In this document: positions 33,750-45,559 of the stretch, in pieces
Numbering within the stretch: position 1 is the first letter of the stretch
Layout: each line of letters opens with the position of its first letter
From: Gloeopeniophorella convolvens
Lineage: Eukaryota > Basidiomycota > Agaricomycetes > Russulales
Assembly (NCBI GenBank): GCA_022496205.1
Contig: WTXD01000023.1
Span: 62,001-126,000 of the forward strand
Length of the DNA: 64,000 nt
Reading direction: 5' to 3'
The notes under the pieces: model-generated
Told to the model about the DNA's origin: nothing
Database searches by the model: none
What the model saw: only the letters and a program-made list of their open reading frames with translations
Program-made: the position numbers and the translations under genes

Positions 33750-34876
33750 ATGCCTCCAACACGCACCAAGGACAGACAGAACGCGGAGGCCTCAACAAGC
33801 CGAGCTTCAGGAGGTGAAAGAGCTCACAAGAGACGGAGACTGCAGCCCAAAGAAGGGGCTCCTGTTGGCGTATCGAAGATAAAGTCTGCGTTGAGACAGA
33901 CGCGGCGACTTCTTGCCAAGGTGGGACCAACTCAGTGTTATGTCAACACATGGTCTTCACGAATAACAGGAAGGGCTTGCGGCGAATGTGCGGGTCGAAA
34001 CGGAGCGCAAGCTCAAAGCACTCGAGGCGGATCTTGCAACGGCGGAGAGAGCGAACAAAGAACGAGCTCTCGCCGTGCGGTACCATAAGATCAAGTTTTT
34101 TGGTGCGTCGCCTTTCATACTTGGGAAAGTGCGACTGCTGAGACCATGAAAGATCGGCAAAAGGTGCTGCGTAAGATAAAGCAGACAAACACACAACTTG
34201 AAGATGATGGACTATCGTCCAAGCGGCGGAAGAAAGTCGAGGCAGAGTTGTTTGAACTGCGGGTAGATCTCAACTATGTGATGGTGCGCCTCAATATTTC
34301 CTTGAACACGACATACCCCTCTAATTTAGCAATGAATGTTCATAGAACTACCCAAAGACAGAGAAATACATCTCGCTGTTCCCTCCCGAAGCACGACAGA
34401 CGGAGGGCGCTGGAGCCCCAGTCCATACCGCGGCCAGCTCAAGCGTCACAGACGACAAACGCGAAAAGCTACGAGAATGGGTACGCGAGCAGATGCGCGT
34501 GGGTGAGATGACCGGCGAGCCAGAAATGCTGGAACACAAGGGATCGCTACAAAAGAGCGCAGTGCGACAGTGGGACAGACCAGCAGGCGCGGAAGCCACG
34601 AAGAAGTCCAAAATACTCTCCACACCCGTGCTACAAGACGATTTCTTCGAGGATGGTAACGGGGATGACGAAGACGCGGAGGAGCCAGACGAGCCAGACG
34701 TTGCGGGACTGCCGACGAAGCGCAAACGGGACAAGGCGGAGACGAAGTCTAGCAAACATTCTGCAAAGCGTGAAGAAAAGTCGAAGCGGAGGAAGCACAA
34801 AGACGCGGCTGAAAGTGTTACCGCCACCAAAGACGCCTTTTTTCAGGATGACAACGACGACGAAGAGAGCTGGTAA
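33750..34876 (+). CDS. EFG1: rRNA-processing protein EFG1
   Basis: Nucleolar factor needed for 18S rRNA maturation within the 90S pre-ribosome. Exons are 33750-33920, 33970-34102, 34153-34283 and 34346-34876, summing to 966 nt (321 aa). After a basic N-terminus come the family's signatures: KIKSALRQTRRLLAK, a coiled coil (ERKLKALEADLATAERANKE), RYHKIKFFDRQKVLRKIKQ, ELRVDLNYVMNYPKTEKYI and SLFPPEARQ. The second intron's acceptor was placed at 34152 because only that choice restores KFFDRQKVLRK. The C-terminus is acidic then Lys-rich (KRKRDKAETKSSKHSAKREE), as expected for a nucleolar protein. It ends 207 bp from the convergent coiled-coil gene. Confidence 0.88.
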
Positions 34877-35083
34877 GAGATCCTCCCATCTATCAACTTC
34901 CTCTGCACACGTTCTCTCGGCTTACGCTATTCTAATCAATATAGATGGTGCACATAGGATCTTTGGAGTTCTACAGCAGCGTTCTTCGTCTCATGGGCAT
35001 ACTTCCCGGATATGTGCTGGAGGGTTGGGCGATAAGATACAGTATTCACAGTACATCCTGAATACGTGTTGCCTTACACCAAC

Positions 35084-36829
35084 TCAACACACAACGCAGC
35101 CACTGTCTGCGGGGGCGGGCTTGCGAAGGGCAGCTTCGAAGCACGCGTTGAGATTTCCAGACGAATCAACGAGCGATGATGAGCTAGATAGTTGTGAATG
35201 GGACGTTTTGTACCATCGAGTGCATAGGCCACACGTACTCGTTTTGCAGGTGCACTCCCATGATGCTATTATCCAGCTCGATGGCGATCGTATGTTGGAG
35301 CTGCCGTCCCCGGATGTCATCCATCCCGTCCGATGATTCGTGCTGAAGCTCCCCGTTTTGACACTTCAAAGGTATAGATGTCGGCCGCTTTTCTCTGGAT
35401 CCCGTCGCAGCAGAAGAGGGATTCGTAACGACAAGTTGCGCATCGACCCATGTAGGTGGGCTATGCTTGCCGAGGTCCAAGGTAATCATCCACGCGCGGT
35501 TGACCCCTGTCGCATCTGGGTTGTCTGCAGAGAACGTGAGGCCCCACAGCCTCTCTGGCGCTGAGTGAGCCTATCATAGAGATGATTACAGGAAAACCAG
35601 GACCTACCGCGCGCAACGAATTCAATGCGGACGCGCTTCGACACGCGCATGCGCAGTTGGAATTGAGCAACCTTGATGCGCGCCGCGAACGCGCCCGCAT
35701 CTCCGCGCACTTCCTCGACCTCGACGCTATCCTCCGCATCCGACCCATCGAGCAGCATCGTATCCACGTTCGACAACGGCGCGAACTCCGCGTAGCGCCT
35801 GCGCAGGCGCTGGAACAGCGCGTTGTCAGACACGGTCATGCACGCGCGGCGGGCCTCGGCGACGCCGTCCGCACGCAGCGGCCGCGCGGCGTCTAGCAGC
35901 GCGAGCACGACCGCGTCGGGGTCCACGGGCGCCACGCCGTCGCGTTTCGGCACAACTGCGCGCTTCAGTACGGCCCAGTATACGGGCGGCCGGCCCTCGA
36001 TGAGCGGCTCGTGCAGCAGCGCGGCAAAGTCGAGCTCCTGCGCTGCGCAAGTGTCCGCACAGCCCTGCAGAATCGATGTGCGCTCGTACTCGGTCGGCGT
36101 CGCCTGAGAGAGCAGTGCGCGCAGCTGCACCTGCGTTGCCTCGCGCGCCTTCCGCTGTGCCTCCTTCTTCAGGGCCGCCTGCCATGCGAGCTCCTCGGCC
36201 TCACGCTGGCGTGCCTCGGCTGCCGCCGCCTCAGCCGCGCGCCGCGCAGCCTCCTCAGCTGCTGCACGCTCTGCTTCCTCCGCACGCCTTGCAGCCTCTT
36301 CTGCTGCTAAGCGCGCGGCCTCTTCTGCCGCCAATCGCGCCTGTTCAGCAGCTTGCCGTGCAGCTTGCTCTGCAACCCTCCCGGCAGCCTTCCGAGCGGC
36401 CTTAGAGAGGCCAAAGATCGAGGTGGGGAGCCATTTGGGGCTAATTGTTCGGCTGCGGGTGACCAGAGGATGAGCGGGTGTTGGGAACGAGCGTGTTGTA
36501 GGTGGCGGTGCAGCAGGATGGGTACTTTGGGTCGCCCGGGAGGAAGGCCACGCCTCTCGAGAGAAACGGTTGGATGCTGACGCAACGTGGGACGTAGAGT
36601 CGGGGATATTCGGGGTCGCTCGCGGAGTCAGTCCTCGCTGCGCCGCTGGGGCTGCTGCTGCCGCGGCAGATCGCGAACGTAGTGGTGGCGAAGACGGCTG
36701 CGGACCGCTGGCTTCTGACGGACTGAAGGACTGATGCCGGGGCGGTGCGCTCCATGGAGACAGAGAGGTCGATGAAAGTGAGAGAAGACTGTACGCGGGC
36801 GGCGCAGTTTCGTGGGTGTGATCGCTCAT
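35084..36829 (-). CDS. PPxY/Ala-rich coiled-coil protein, family copy 1
   Basis: First of three paralogues; the family is not known to me. Exons 36829-35608, 35560-35239 and 35183-35084 sum to 1644 nt (547 aa). The N-terminal 130 residues are Ser/Pro-rich with a PPAY motif at about residue 10. A long Ala/Glu/Arg-rich coiled coil follows (QAAEQARLAAEEAARLAAEE). The C-terminal region shared with copies 2 and 3 includes EPLIEGRPPVYWAVLKR, LLDAARPL, ACMTVSDNALFQRL, FQLRMRVSKRVRIEFVAR and the acidic LDNSIMGVHLQN. Its last exon differs from the paralogues: it ends SGCVVC, a possible CaaX prenylation box, where the others end RRGGR. An upstream in-frame ATG at 36904 is less likely. A membrane-linked adaptor is a guess. 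Confidence 0.8.
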
Positions 36830-37740
36830 CGGTACTGAGGAAGAGGACCTGAGTGCCTGGGTTTGGCGGGACCGCCGACGATTGAGAACAAATAAATGGA
36901 CCATTCATCCAGCAGTCTGTCAAAAGCTGTCAATAGTCGTACAGCCAGGCACAGCTTGATTATTTACGTACAAATACTGAGTGCCCCTAGGCAAGATGAT
37001 GATGATTCCGCGACACGGTGGCGTTAGAACTTGTTGCTTGAGACGAATAAGACTCTAGTAGAAAGTTCAAGTGCCGGTCACTTGTTGAGATGGAGCGCAA
37101 GAAAGTATGAGCTGTGATTGAAGGGCAGGCAGGGAAAGCATGAGCGGCGTCTTGACGGATATGTCCGCTCTTGCGCCGCTATTGAACTTTGAAGGCCCAG
37201 CCACCGGCTACCCATCGAGCGTCAGACGCTGATAAGTGTCTCCCGCCGCAGAATGACGGTAAGGGCCCAGACCGGCAGGGACAACAACAGTGGCCTATGA
37301 TGAAACCAAATGCAATGTAGCAAGATGACACGAGCGACCGGTGGCTCGTTCGCGTGAGTCCCGCCGGGAGTGTCGTCTAAATTGAGTAACCTTCATCAAT
37401 TATCTTGACATAGGACGCTAGTACGATCCAGTAAGTAACGTCCAATGGGTCCTGGCATGGTGGCGGGGGCGCCCCTGGCGCGATGAGCGAACAAGACTTT
37501 AATCGTCCCATATGAGGTGTAATTAGCCGTGCGGTGCGACGGCGGCCCATGTTATGAGACAAGGACTTGCCATTTCTCTTGACATTAACACATCAAAAGC
37601 GCAGCGTGAATGAAGAGGACGCCTTGAACCCGCAAAGACGCACCCACAACAAGAAGAAAGACACCCTTCCATCTCCAAGGAAACCGATGGCGATGGAACA
37701 GCTTCCCCACACCACATCTTCCAGAAGAGCCCCACCGCAT
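36830..37740. other. intergenic, between family copies 1 and 2
   Basis: About 0.9 kb with only short chance frames; includes the 5' flank of copy 1 and the 3' flank of copy 2. No repeat or RNA gene seen. Confidence 0.5.
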
Positions 37741-39652
37741 TTACCGGCCGCCTCTTCTGAGACTCGTGTAAACGGGTTTCTCCTTCTGTTCGCGAGGCGC
37801 TTTCTTTTTCTTCGTCTTGAGCGATGGAGGGGGTGTATTCTCCAAAGCAGAGATAGGAGTCGTCGGTTCTAGGGGCGACTGAGTGCTCCCAGTGTCGACA
37901 ACTAGGCTTGGGGGAGACAGCGGTGCCCTGGCCAGTCGCGCGTTGAATTGAGCATGGAGGGTTCCGTAATCATCAACCAGCATTGATGACCTGGAGGTAG
38001 TCTTGTTGTCAGCTGTGATAAGACCGGACGGGGGTTCTGATGGCGTACTCGTTGAGAAGATGGGGACCCATTGGTCCATCATCGAGCCGAACGCTGATGG
38101 CGTGTTCGCTGCCCGCACATAACTCAGATGCGATGCAAGGGAGCGGAGCAGCCAGTATGGGGTCTGTGGGACCATGAACGCCGGCCGGATATGAGCGCCC
38201 CGTTATGAAGAGATCTGCGTCAATCCAGGTAGACGGAGAGCCTTCTCCCAGTTCGAGAGAGAGCAACCACTTGCTCTCGGATCGGCCATCTGCATGTGTA
38301 GCATCGCTCGTGGAGAACCTGAGTGTCCAGATTCTCTCTGTTGTGGGAAGAATGTCAGAACATACTTCGGCGGAAACCGTACACATACCGGATGCAACGA
38401 ACTCAATGGTGATAGAATTTGATACACGCATCCTCAACCGGAACCGTAAGATCTTGATGTGTGCGATGAAGGTCCCCGTACCGTCTCGCATCTCATCCAC
38501 ATCAACCTCATCTTTCCCGCCTGCAGGGCCCAATAACATTGTATCGCTAGCTGAGAGCGGACTGAGGGCTGGGAAGCGGCAGAAAAAGCGTTGGAGGAGT
38601 GTGTTGTCAGATGCCGTCATACATGCAAGACGAACGGCAGTGAGAGTCAGGGGGGCCAGGGGCTGGCAAGCGTCAAGTAAATCCATCGTGAGAGCGTCAG
38701 AGATGGCTTCGTCGTCTTCTGATGCTGGCACCCTGGTGAGTATAGCCCAATACACGGGAGGGTGTCCTTCTATGAATGGTTCCTGGAGGACTGCAGGGAA
38801 GTCAAGTCCTGCATCGTTGCAAGCTTGGGCACAGGTCGAGAGGGAAGCCGAATGCTCCTCATCGGTAGGCAGCTTGCGCAAGAGTAAGGAGCGTATGATC
38901 GACTGTGCGTTAGCCTTCGCTTCGGCTTGTGCCGCAGCGCGCTGGGCTGCTTCTTCGGCTTCTCTCCTGGAAAGGTCTTCCGCCGTGCGTCTTGCAGCCT
39001 CCAATTCGGCTGCACGTATCTTCGCAATCTCTGCCTCTTGCCTGGCTTGCTCTGCAGCTCGCCACGCAGCTTGCTCTGCGATCTGCGCAGACGCCTGACG
39101 GGCCGTCTTTGAGAGTTTCAGCATCGCAAGAGGACGGAACTTGGGACGGGTTCTGGAAGTTTGGTGGGCTAGCGAGAGATGCGTCCCTGCGGTCGACATG
39201 AGGGGACTGGGGACCGGCGATGGCGGCGAAGAATGTGTGCTCGGACCGGGGATCGAAGGCGATATCGGTGGATGTGGGCGGTTTGGTGTGAACTGTTGGG
39301 TGGGAGAGTGATCCTCTGAATGCATATCAAGCTCTGGGGAAAGAGGCGAGACGAGTTGGACGGGGTCGGAAGGGTTTGCCACACGAAGAGGCGATAGATT
39401 ATAAGGTCGAAGCCGCCCAGTGGCTGAAGATAGCGTTTGTAACTGTGCCTGCTCTTGGTCTTGGTCTATCGGTTCGAAGGACGCGTCGTCATCGGGATGG
39501 AGACCAGCGTAGGGGGGCGGCGCGTACGAGGGTATTCTAGACACTGACATCTTAGACGAATATCGGCGTTCCACAGAGGAGAGATCGTCTGCAGAGTGGC
39601 GACGAGCCATATATGCGTGTTTGCTGTAGCTGTATCTGGGGTTAAAGCTCAA
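37741..39652 (-). CDS. PPxY/Ala-rich coiled-coil protein, family copy 2
   Basis: Exons 39652-38389, 38337-38049 and 37990-37741 sum to 1803 nt (600 aa). The 51-nt first intron (38388-38338) has GT-AG ends, no stop and a length divisible by three, so its retention would add 17 residues. N-terminus: MSFNPRYSYSKHAYMARRHS, then APPPYAGLHP (PPPY motif). The coiled coil is rich in Ala, Glu and Arg (EQAAWRAAEQARQEAEIAK). The C-terminal family region reads EPFIEGHPPVYWAILTR, LACMTASDNTLLQRF, FRLRMRVSNSITIEFVAS, LELGEGSPSTWIDADL and VRLDDGPMGPHLLNE. The tail is Pro- then Lys-rich and ends TSLRRGGR. A short ATG choice at MARRHSADD is possible. Function unknown. Confidence 0.82.
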
Positions 39653-41189
39653 CGTGGCGCATCAAGGATCTCTAGCTTTGGCTGCCTGCGTGGGTTGATA
39701 AACGCGGCGCAGCAGACTAAGCGCCAGGATTGTCCTGCTTTGGGGAGCGGAACCAGTTGACTCCCAACGATGGATGCTGATTGAATCAAGGCGGTGATGA
39801 CAGGCGCACAGAGCGCTGAACATTTCATGGTCGGGTGCCCAAAGTGACAAGCGGTTTGCCTACAAATGAACTTTAGTACAAACATGGCTTATCCGGATCT
39901 CTGACGCTGTGAATTGGGAGAGATAAGGCTGTAATAGTCCTATATTCGGTACCATGGGCGCTCTGGATGCGGTTCAGTGCGGGTTGACATTGCAGCAGCA
40001 CTCGCCAGGGTATGAGGGTGAGGTCACAAAGCCGTTGCTGAGGGACAGTTTGGATCGAACGACGATGCGGTTCGGAAGATTAGTAATACGGTATATCCGG
40101 ACCGGGACCCGCGGTTCGACCTCGCCACGGTGTTCCCACGCCCACGCTATCATGTTCTCCTTCTCACCTTTACGGTTCCGTCACTGGCTTCCTCACTGGT
40201 CACCGGCTCATCATTTACACGCCATACACTGGCCAATCCTGGCGGACGCCCTCAAGCATTCATCCGCCGCAGCCCGAGGAGACTGTTCCTAATCTGCGAT
40301 GTCAGGGAAGCTTGTTGACTCGTCTGCGCAAGGCTGTCCCTACGTCCGTCTTCTGTGTTCATCTTACGCTCTGTGCTACCGGTTCCTGTTAGCAAACAGC
40401 ATGGAATCCCTCTACCGTACCCACGTGCCGCTTCTGAACACTCCTTTCGAGTACGGCCAATGAGGTAGTCAAATCGCGTATGCAAAGTGCGCCCGGCGCT
40501 GCCGTTTTCAGTACTCCCCCCTGCAATTGAACCCGAAGCTGTAAAGAGTTCTGCGGCGCCGCCATCGCCCCGGTTTGGAACAATACGGCGCTGTAAATTA
40601 AGGGCTTGCGCAGCATTGTATGCGCACTTCACTGTACGGCTTGCTGTGCTCCGATAAGCCCTGATATCTGCATTCGCGCACACGCACGGTACTACCGGCG
40701 ATGCTGGTCGATAACGCCGGATGACGTATTCAGGCATGGTGGGGTCGAGACTTACGCCAGGTGTGCCTGTATCGCTCAGTATGGACACAATCAACGCCAC
40801 CGCGGGGACCCGGTTTGGTACTTGGAAAGTTAGATCTGACTTGTTGGTTGTATGCCATGGCATAGGTTTCCGTAGATGATCCATGGTCCTTGACTGGCAC
40901 ACCCTCAAGGACTCGCGTAACAGTTCAATACCACGTTGACCTCCGTGTCAATCCGAGTTCCCACAAGAGTGCCTTGAGCGCGGCCCGGAAAAGGATAGGC
41001 AGAAGTTCGAGAGGCATTTTGGAATTATACAAGATATCATACACGGTCAAGATCACAATTCATTAGTGTATTAACGTACATGGCGCAACAAAGCCGATGG
41101 GTCGTACGACCCGCAGACGACCCTTTTGAGCCTTACATATAGACAATAGCCAAGCAACATATACTATCAGAATATAATCCGCGGGGGTT
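39653..41189. other. 1.5-kb intergenic region
   Basis: No supported gene. A 218-codon frame on the minus strand (40908-40252) stands out by length, but its composition is unlike a folded protein, it has no known motif, and it is crossed by other frames. I treat it as chance. A short 3' flank precedes family copy 3. Confidence 0.45.
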
Positions 41190-43092
41190 CTAGCGGCCGC
41201 CCCTGCGCAGCGTGGTAAAGACCCGTTCTGGTTGTTTCCGTTCTAGTTGGGGTTTTCGCTCTTTGCTCTTGACCGACGGCGTCCGCGGGAGCTCTGAGAC
41301 TATGGAGATGGGAGTGGTAGGCGATGGCGGCAGATCCGTGGCCGATGATATGTGGCTTGCGGTGTCAGAAAGGTCGGGGGTCAGAGGCGGCAGTGGCGGG
41401 ACGTGGTGCGTTGCCAGCCTGACGCTGAGTTGAGCGCTCAGCGTCCCATTCGCATCAACCAGCATGAACGATCTAGGAGGCGTCGTGTCAGTCCGATACA
41501 AGAGTGGGCAAGATGGATCAACTCACTCATTGAGCAGATGGGGACCCATGTCACTGTCGTCCAGCCTGCTGTTGATAGCATGATCGGCTCCTGGACGCAG
41601 CTCGCACGCGTTGATACCAAGCGGGATAGCAAAGATGGGTTGGTGGTGATCGTCCTCGTGCACCACCTGCGGGTGGCCCGGCTCGATGAGCAAGTCCGCG
41701 TCGACCCAAGCAGGCGCAGACTGGTCTGCCAGCTCGAGCGACAACATCCACTTGCTTTGTGGCCGCCCGTCCAGGCCGTCTTCGACAACCATAGAGAATT
41801 TGAGAGTCCAGATTCGCTCTGTGGCATCAAGGCACGTCAGGAAACGTCTCAGATCGAGTGCGGGTAACTGCCGTACCGGATGCGGCGATCACGACCTTCA
41901 CCGACTTGGACACGCGCATACGGAGTCGGAATCGTGGGATCTTGATGTGCGCGGTGAATGTCCCGGTGCCATCGCGGGTCTCCTCTACGTGGACAGAATC
42001 TGCACCATCCGCAGGGCCGAGAAGCATGGCGTCGCCCGCGGAGAGGGGTGAGAGCGCCGAGATGTGTGAGAAGAGACGCTGGAGAAGCGCGTTATCGGAC
42101 GCTAGCATGCACGCGAGGCGCACTGAAGTGGTCGTGGCCTCATCCAGTGGCCGGCATGCGTCGAGGAGAGCGAGTACGAGTGAGTCTGAGGCCGCCTCGT
42201 TGCCTCCCGATGCCGTCGGCCTATTGAGGATCGCCCAGTAAACCGGAGGCTGGCCCTCGATGAATGGTTCTTGCAGGGCGGCAGAGAAGCTCACGCCGCC
42301 GTTTTCACAAGCTTGTTCGCAAGTCGAGAGGACAGATTCGCGCTCCTCCGCGGACGGGAGCCTGCTCGAGATCAGGGTACGGATGAGAGACTGGGCGGTC
42401 GCCTTCGCATCGGCCTGAATGGCAGCGCGTCGAGCGGCTTCCTCGGCCTCCCTTCTGGCAACCTCTTCCGCAGCCCGGCGAGCGGCTTCTTCTTCCGCAG
42501 CACGTTTCCTCGCGAGTTCCGTCTCGTATTTCTTCTGTTCCGCCGCCTGCCAAGCTGCAGACTCTGCAATCTGCGCGGTTGCGTGGCGTGTTGCTTTCGA
42601 GAGTCGGAGTACGGAGAATGGGCGGAAACTCGAACGAGACCTGGAGACGTGGACAGTAGGGAATATGGAAGATGGGCCGCGAAGAGGCGCTGTGGATGAC
42701 GTCGACGTGGCAGATGGCGAGGACGATATAGTAGTCGCTGGCGAGGCAGGCCTTGAGTATGGTCCCTGCCATGACTCAGGGAACGTCGGTGAATGCGGCC
42801 GGATGGTATGAGTCTGCTGCACGGGTGTGTCAGGTGATGGATTTGGTGATGGTGGCAGCGGGAGCAACGAGACTTCGGAATGGCTGATCATACGGAGAGG
42901 CTCGAGGATGATGGGGTGCGGTGCGGCATATGATTGTTGTTCTAAGGAAACAGGTGTGATAGAGGCATTGGGTACGCTAGGCCCTGTGTAGGGGGGTGGT
43001 GCGGAAGGCCTCCGAGAGAGCGGCCTCTTGGACGGGGGGCCTGATAGAACGACGTTGGAGCTGTTGTTCGTGACAGGGGAAGGTTCTGACAT
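41190..43092 (-). CDS. PPxY/Ala-rich coiled-coil protein, family copy 3
   Basis: Exons 43092-41877, 41818-41527 and 41472-41190 sum to 1791 nt (596 aa). Introns sit at the same places as in copies 1 and 2; the first here contains stops, so it must be removed. N-terminus MSEPSPVTNNSSNVVLSG, then RRPSAPPPYTGPS (PPPY motif). The coiled coil reads KRAAEEEAARRAAEEVARRE. The C-terminal region has EPFIEGQPPVYWAILNR, LLDACRPL, LACMLASDNALLQRLF and FRLRMRVSKSVKVVIAAS. The C-terminus ends VFTTLRRGGR as in copy 2. Copies 2 and 3 are closer to each other than either is to copy 1, which suggests copy 1 split first. A PPxY motif could recruit a Rsp5/NEDD4-type ubiquitin ligase; this is inference. Confidence 0.82.
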
Positions 43093-45559
43093 GTTGGAGG
43101 GGATCGATTCTGCAGCGAGCGTATGTCTGTGGAATGGGCACTACATCCTTCGCAATGTTTCCGAGATATATACCCGCGAACAAGCCAGGCGGGCGCTCTA
43201 GGAAGCGATCCATGGCCATGGGCGTTCTCCCCTTTCCATCCAGGCGGAATCAGTAGAGCAGAATCAGGTGGGGCGATGCGCGCTCAGGCTCACGCGTAAT
43301 ACCGTCGGCGAACGCGGGGCGATGAAGTGATGAACCCTACAGTGAGGATATCCTCGCACCAAAAAAAGTCGCACGAGGTGTTCTTGCCGGGGAGGAATTG
43401 GCCGCCCGTGGTGCACAGCTGGGAGTGGGAAGGCGGCGACCGAATTCAAGTCGGCGGTAAATCCCGCGGCGGACCGGCCGTGACAGTAGCAGCGAAGGTC
43501 CGGGCACGTTGCTGCCTCGCACCGGTCCCGCATTGGGTTATCACCACCGCCCATTGATCCGAGGAGTCAGAGCTGTGAAACGCCTTTCGGGCGACTTTTC
43601 AACAGCGAGGACGCACCTCTGTCAAACACCCAAACACGACACCATCCTGATAAAAGCGACATATCGCCTTGTATTCGTGGTTCAATTCTGATCAATGGAC
43701 CACCGGACCCATCATCATAAACATCTTCATCGGCTTCCACTGAAACGGCATCGGCGCTGTGTAGTGAAGTCTATTCTTGCTTCTCTCACACGAGGTCCCG
43801 CCCTTATCTGCATTGCTTTGGGGCAGAGAGTAGAGCTTCTATCTGAGAGCTTTCCCTGGACGAACTTATCGCTAGCCGACTGCCGGGCTGAGGCCGAGCG
43901 CGCATCGAAACACTGCACTTGACATGCACCTAGGAGGTGGGGTTGTGGTGCGTTCCCTATCGCGTTTCAAGCAATCCTGACTTGATATCGGCGACGGAGT
44001 CCTCCTGGGATTCTTCAATGCGAGCGGACGATATCTTGAAGGCTAGCTCCCGAACATGCTCCATTGAGAGGCATGGGCTCGAGGCATCTGGCACGCGACC
44101 TTAAGCCAGTTCCCTTGGAGCCGCCCGGAACGAAGCTCTTGCTTATCCCAGAGGGTTATGCGGTATCCTCGTGTCCACCGCGACAGCTGCCTCCGGACAT
44201 TAGCCATTCCGGACCTCTCCACGTTCTAGAGTCGGATGGTGTCGTGGTGCCGGTCCATGTATGTAAAGTGCATCTGCTATGCTGACACTGTCCCCAATTG
44301 CGCCCTCCTCTCTCCGCATATGCTGCGCGTCTTCCATTCCTTTTCTCTCCCACCATTGTTACTGAAACCAATGCGGGGAAAAGAGGGATTTCTCTGTCAG
44401 AGAGTCAGCGCAACTGTCGTCAATACATGGCCCCTGGGCATCGCTTCATTGGAACGCTAGCAAGCGATGGTCGGTCGCACTGCGGCCCATAACATGTTCT
44501 GTGTAACAGCATGACATGGTCAGCACTGTCATATCACTCGTTGCTCGAGTCTTTGCATATGCCACCCACAGTTTGATCGACTCCTCCTGGATTTCTGCGG
44601 CACGAGGATCCTAGGCTTGCGAAGGCCCGGCAGCAGCAGTCAGGTAATAGATGTTTGGCATCAGCGCGTCTCACTGTGGAGCAGCGTTCGGTAAGTTCGG
44701 GAGAGGTTCGTCCCTCAAAGCATCGTTCGGCGGATCTTGTGGCTTCCTTCGTCTGTTCTATCAGAGAAAAGTGGTGTTTATCATGGATTGTTAGGCTCAA
44801 CCTCAATCAAGGGTCTGCGTACTAAGCTCCATTCAGGAGGCAGTAAGTACTCAACGGGTGTCGGTTAAGCTTATTTGTCGACGTTCGCGCTTACAGCTGA
44901 ACCCAAAACCATAGACGCCACGCATTCTATGCGCACCGGGGCCGGTGGTGCCAGGTAGCGCGCTCTGACACCGAATCAGTCCCTGTTTAGCGACTGCTTG
45001 AGACCTTGCATCCGACTCAAGGCTCAACACCACTCACCACCGTCGACTCGAACAATCCTTGCCAAACGGGGGCTCGTGTACCACCCAATCCCTACCGTGA
45101 AAAACACATCGCGTCTATTGTTTAGAGTTGGCCGTAAGTACCCACAGGCTCCACCATTGTACTGGTCACCCGGGATCACCGGTCATCCTTCATTGTAGCT
45201 TTTATCGTACACAGTTCAGGATTCTCTTTCCAACTATAACTGCTGGTGTATCAGGGAGTAGATAACGTCCCTGCGAGCATGAGGCACAGTCTGAAATGTT
45301 TCACTCCAGGACTTGTGTCACTCCTTTTCTACTTTCGGTGATTAGGCTATGCAGAACTGTCGTCCCGCTAAGCCATTACGCCATGGTATTCACAAATCCG
45401 CCCTAAGTCACGTGCAGAGCGTGTCAATACTCAGGACAATCATGTTGTACCTTTTTCGGTCTATCGAAACGAAGATACAATTATCATTGCTTTCGCTCGA
45501 TTATGGGATATTCAATCTCTGGAATCTTTGCCAGGCTGACATGCGAAACAGATCAGACT
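43093..45559. other. 2.5-kb intergenic region
   Basis: No gene, repeat family or RNA is supported. Only frames shorter than 100 codons occur, scattered on both strands. Confidence 0.5.

Noticed and set aside
40252..40908. 218-codon minus-strand frame between PPxY family copies 2 and 3
   Set aside because: No domain, unusual composition and no related sequence in the window; most likely chance.
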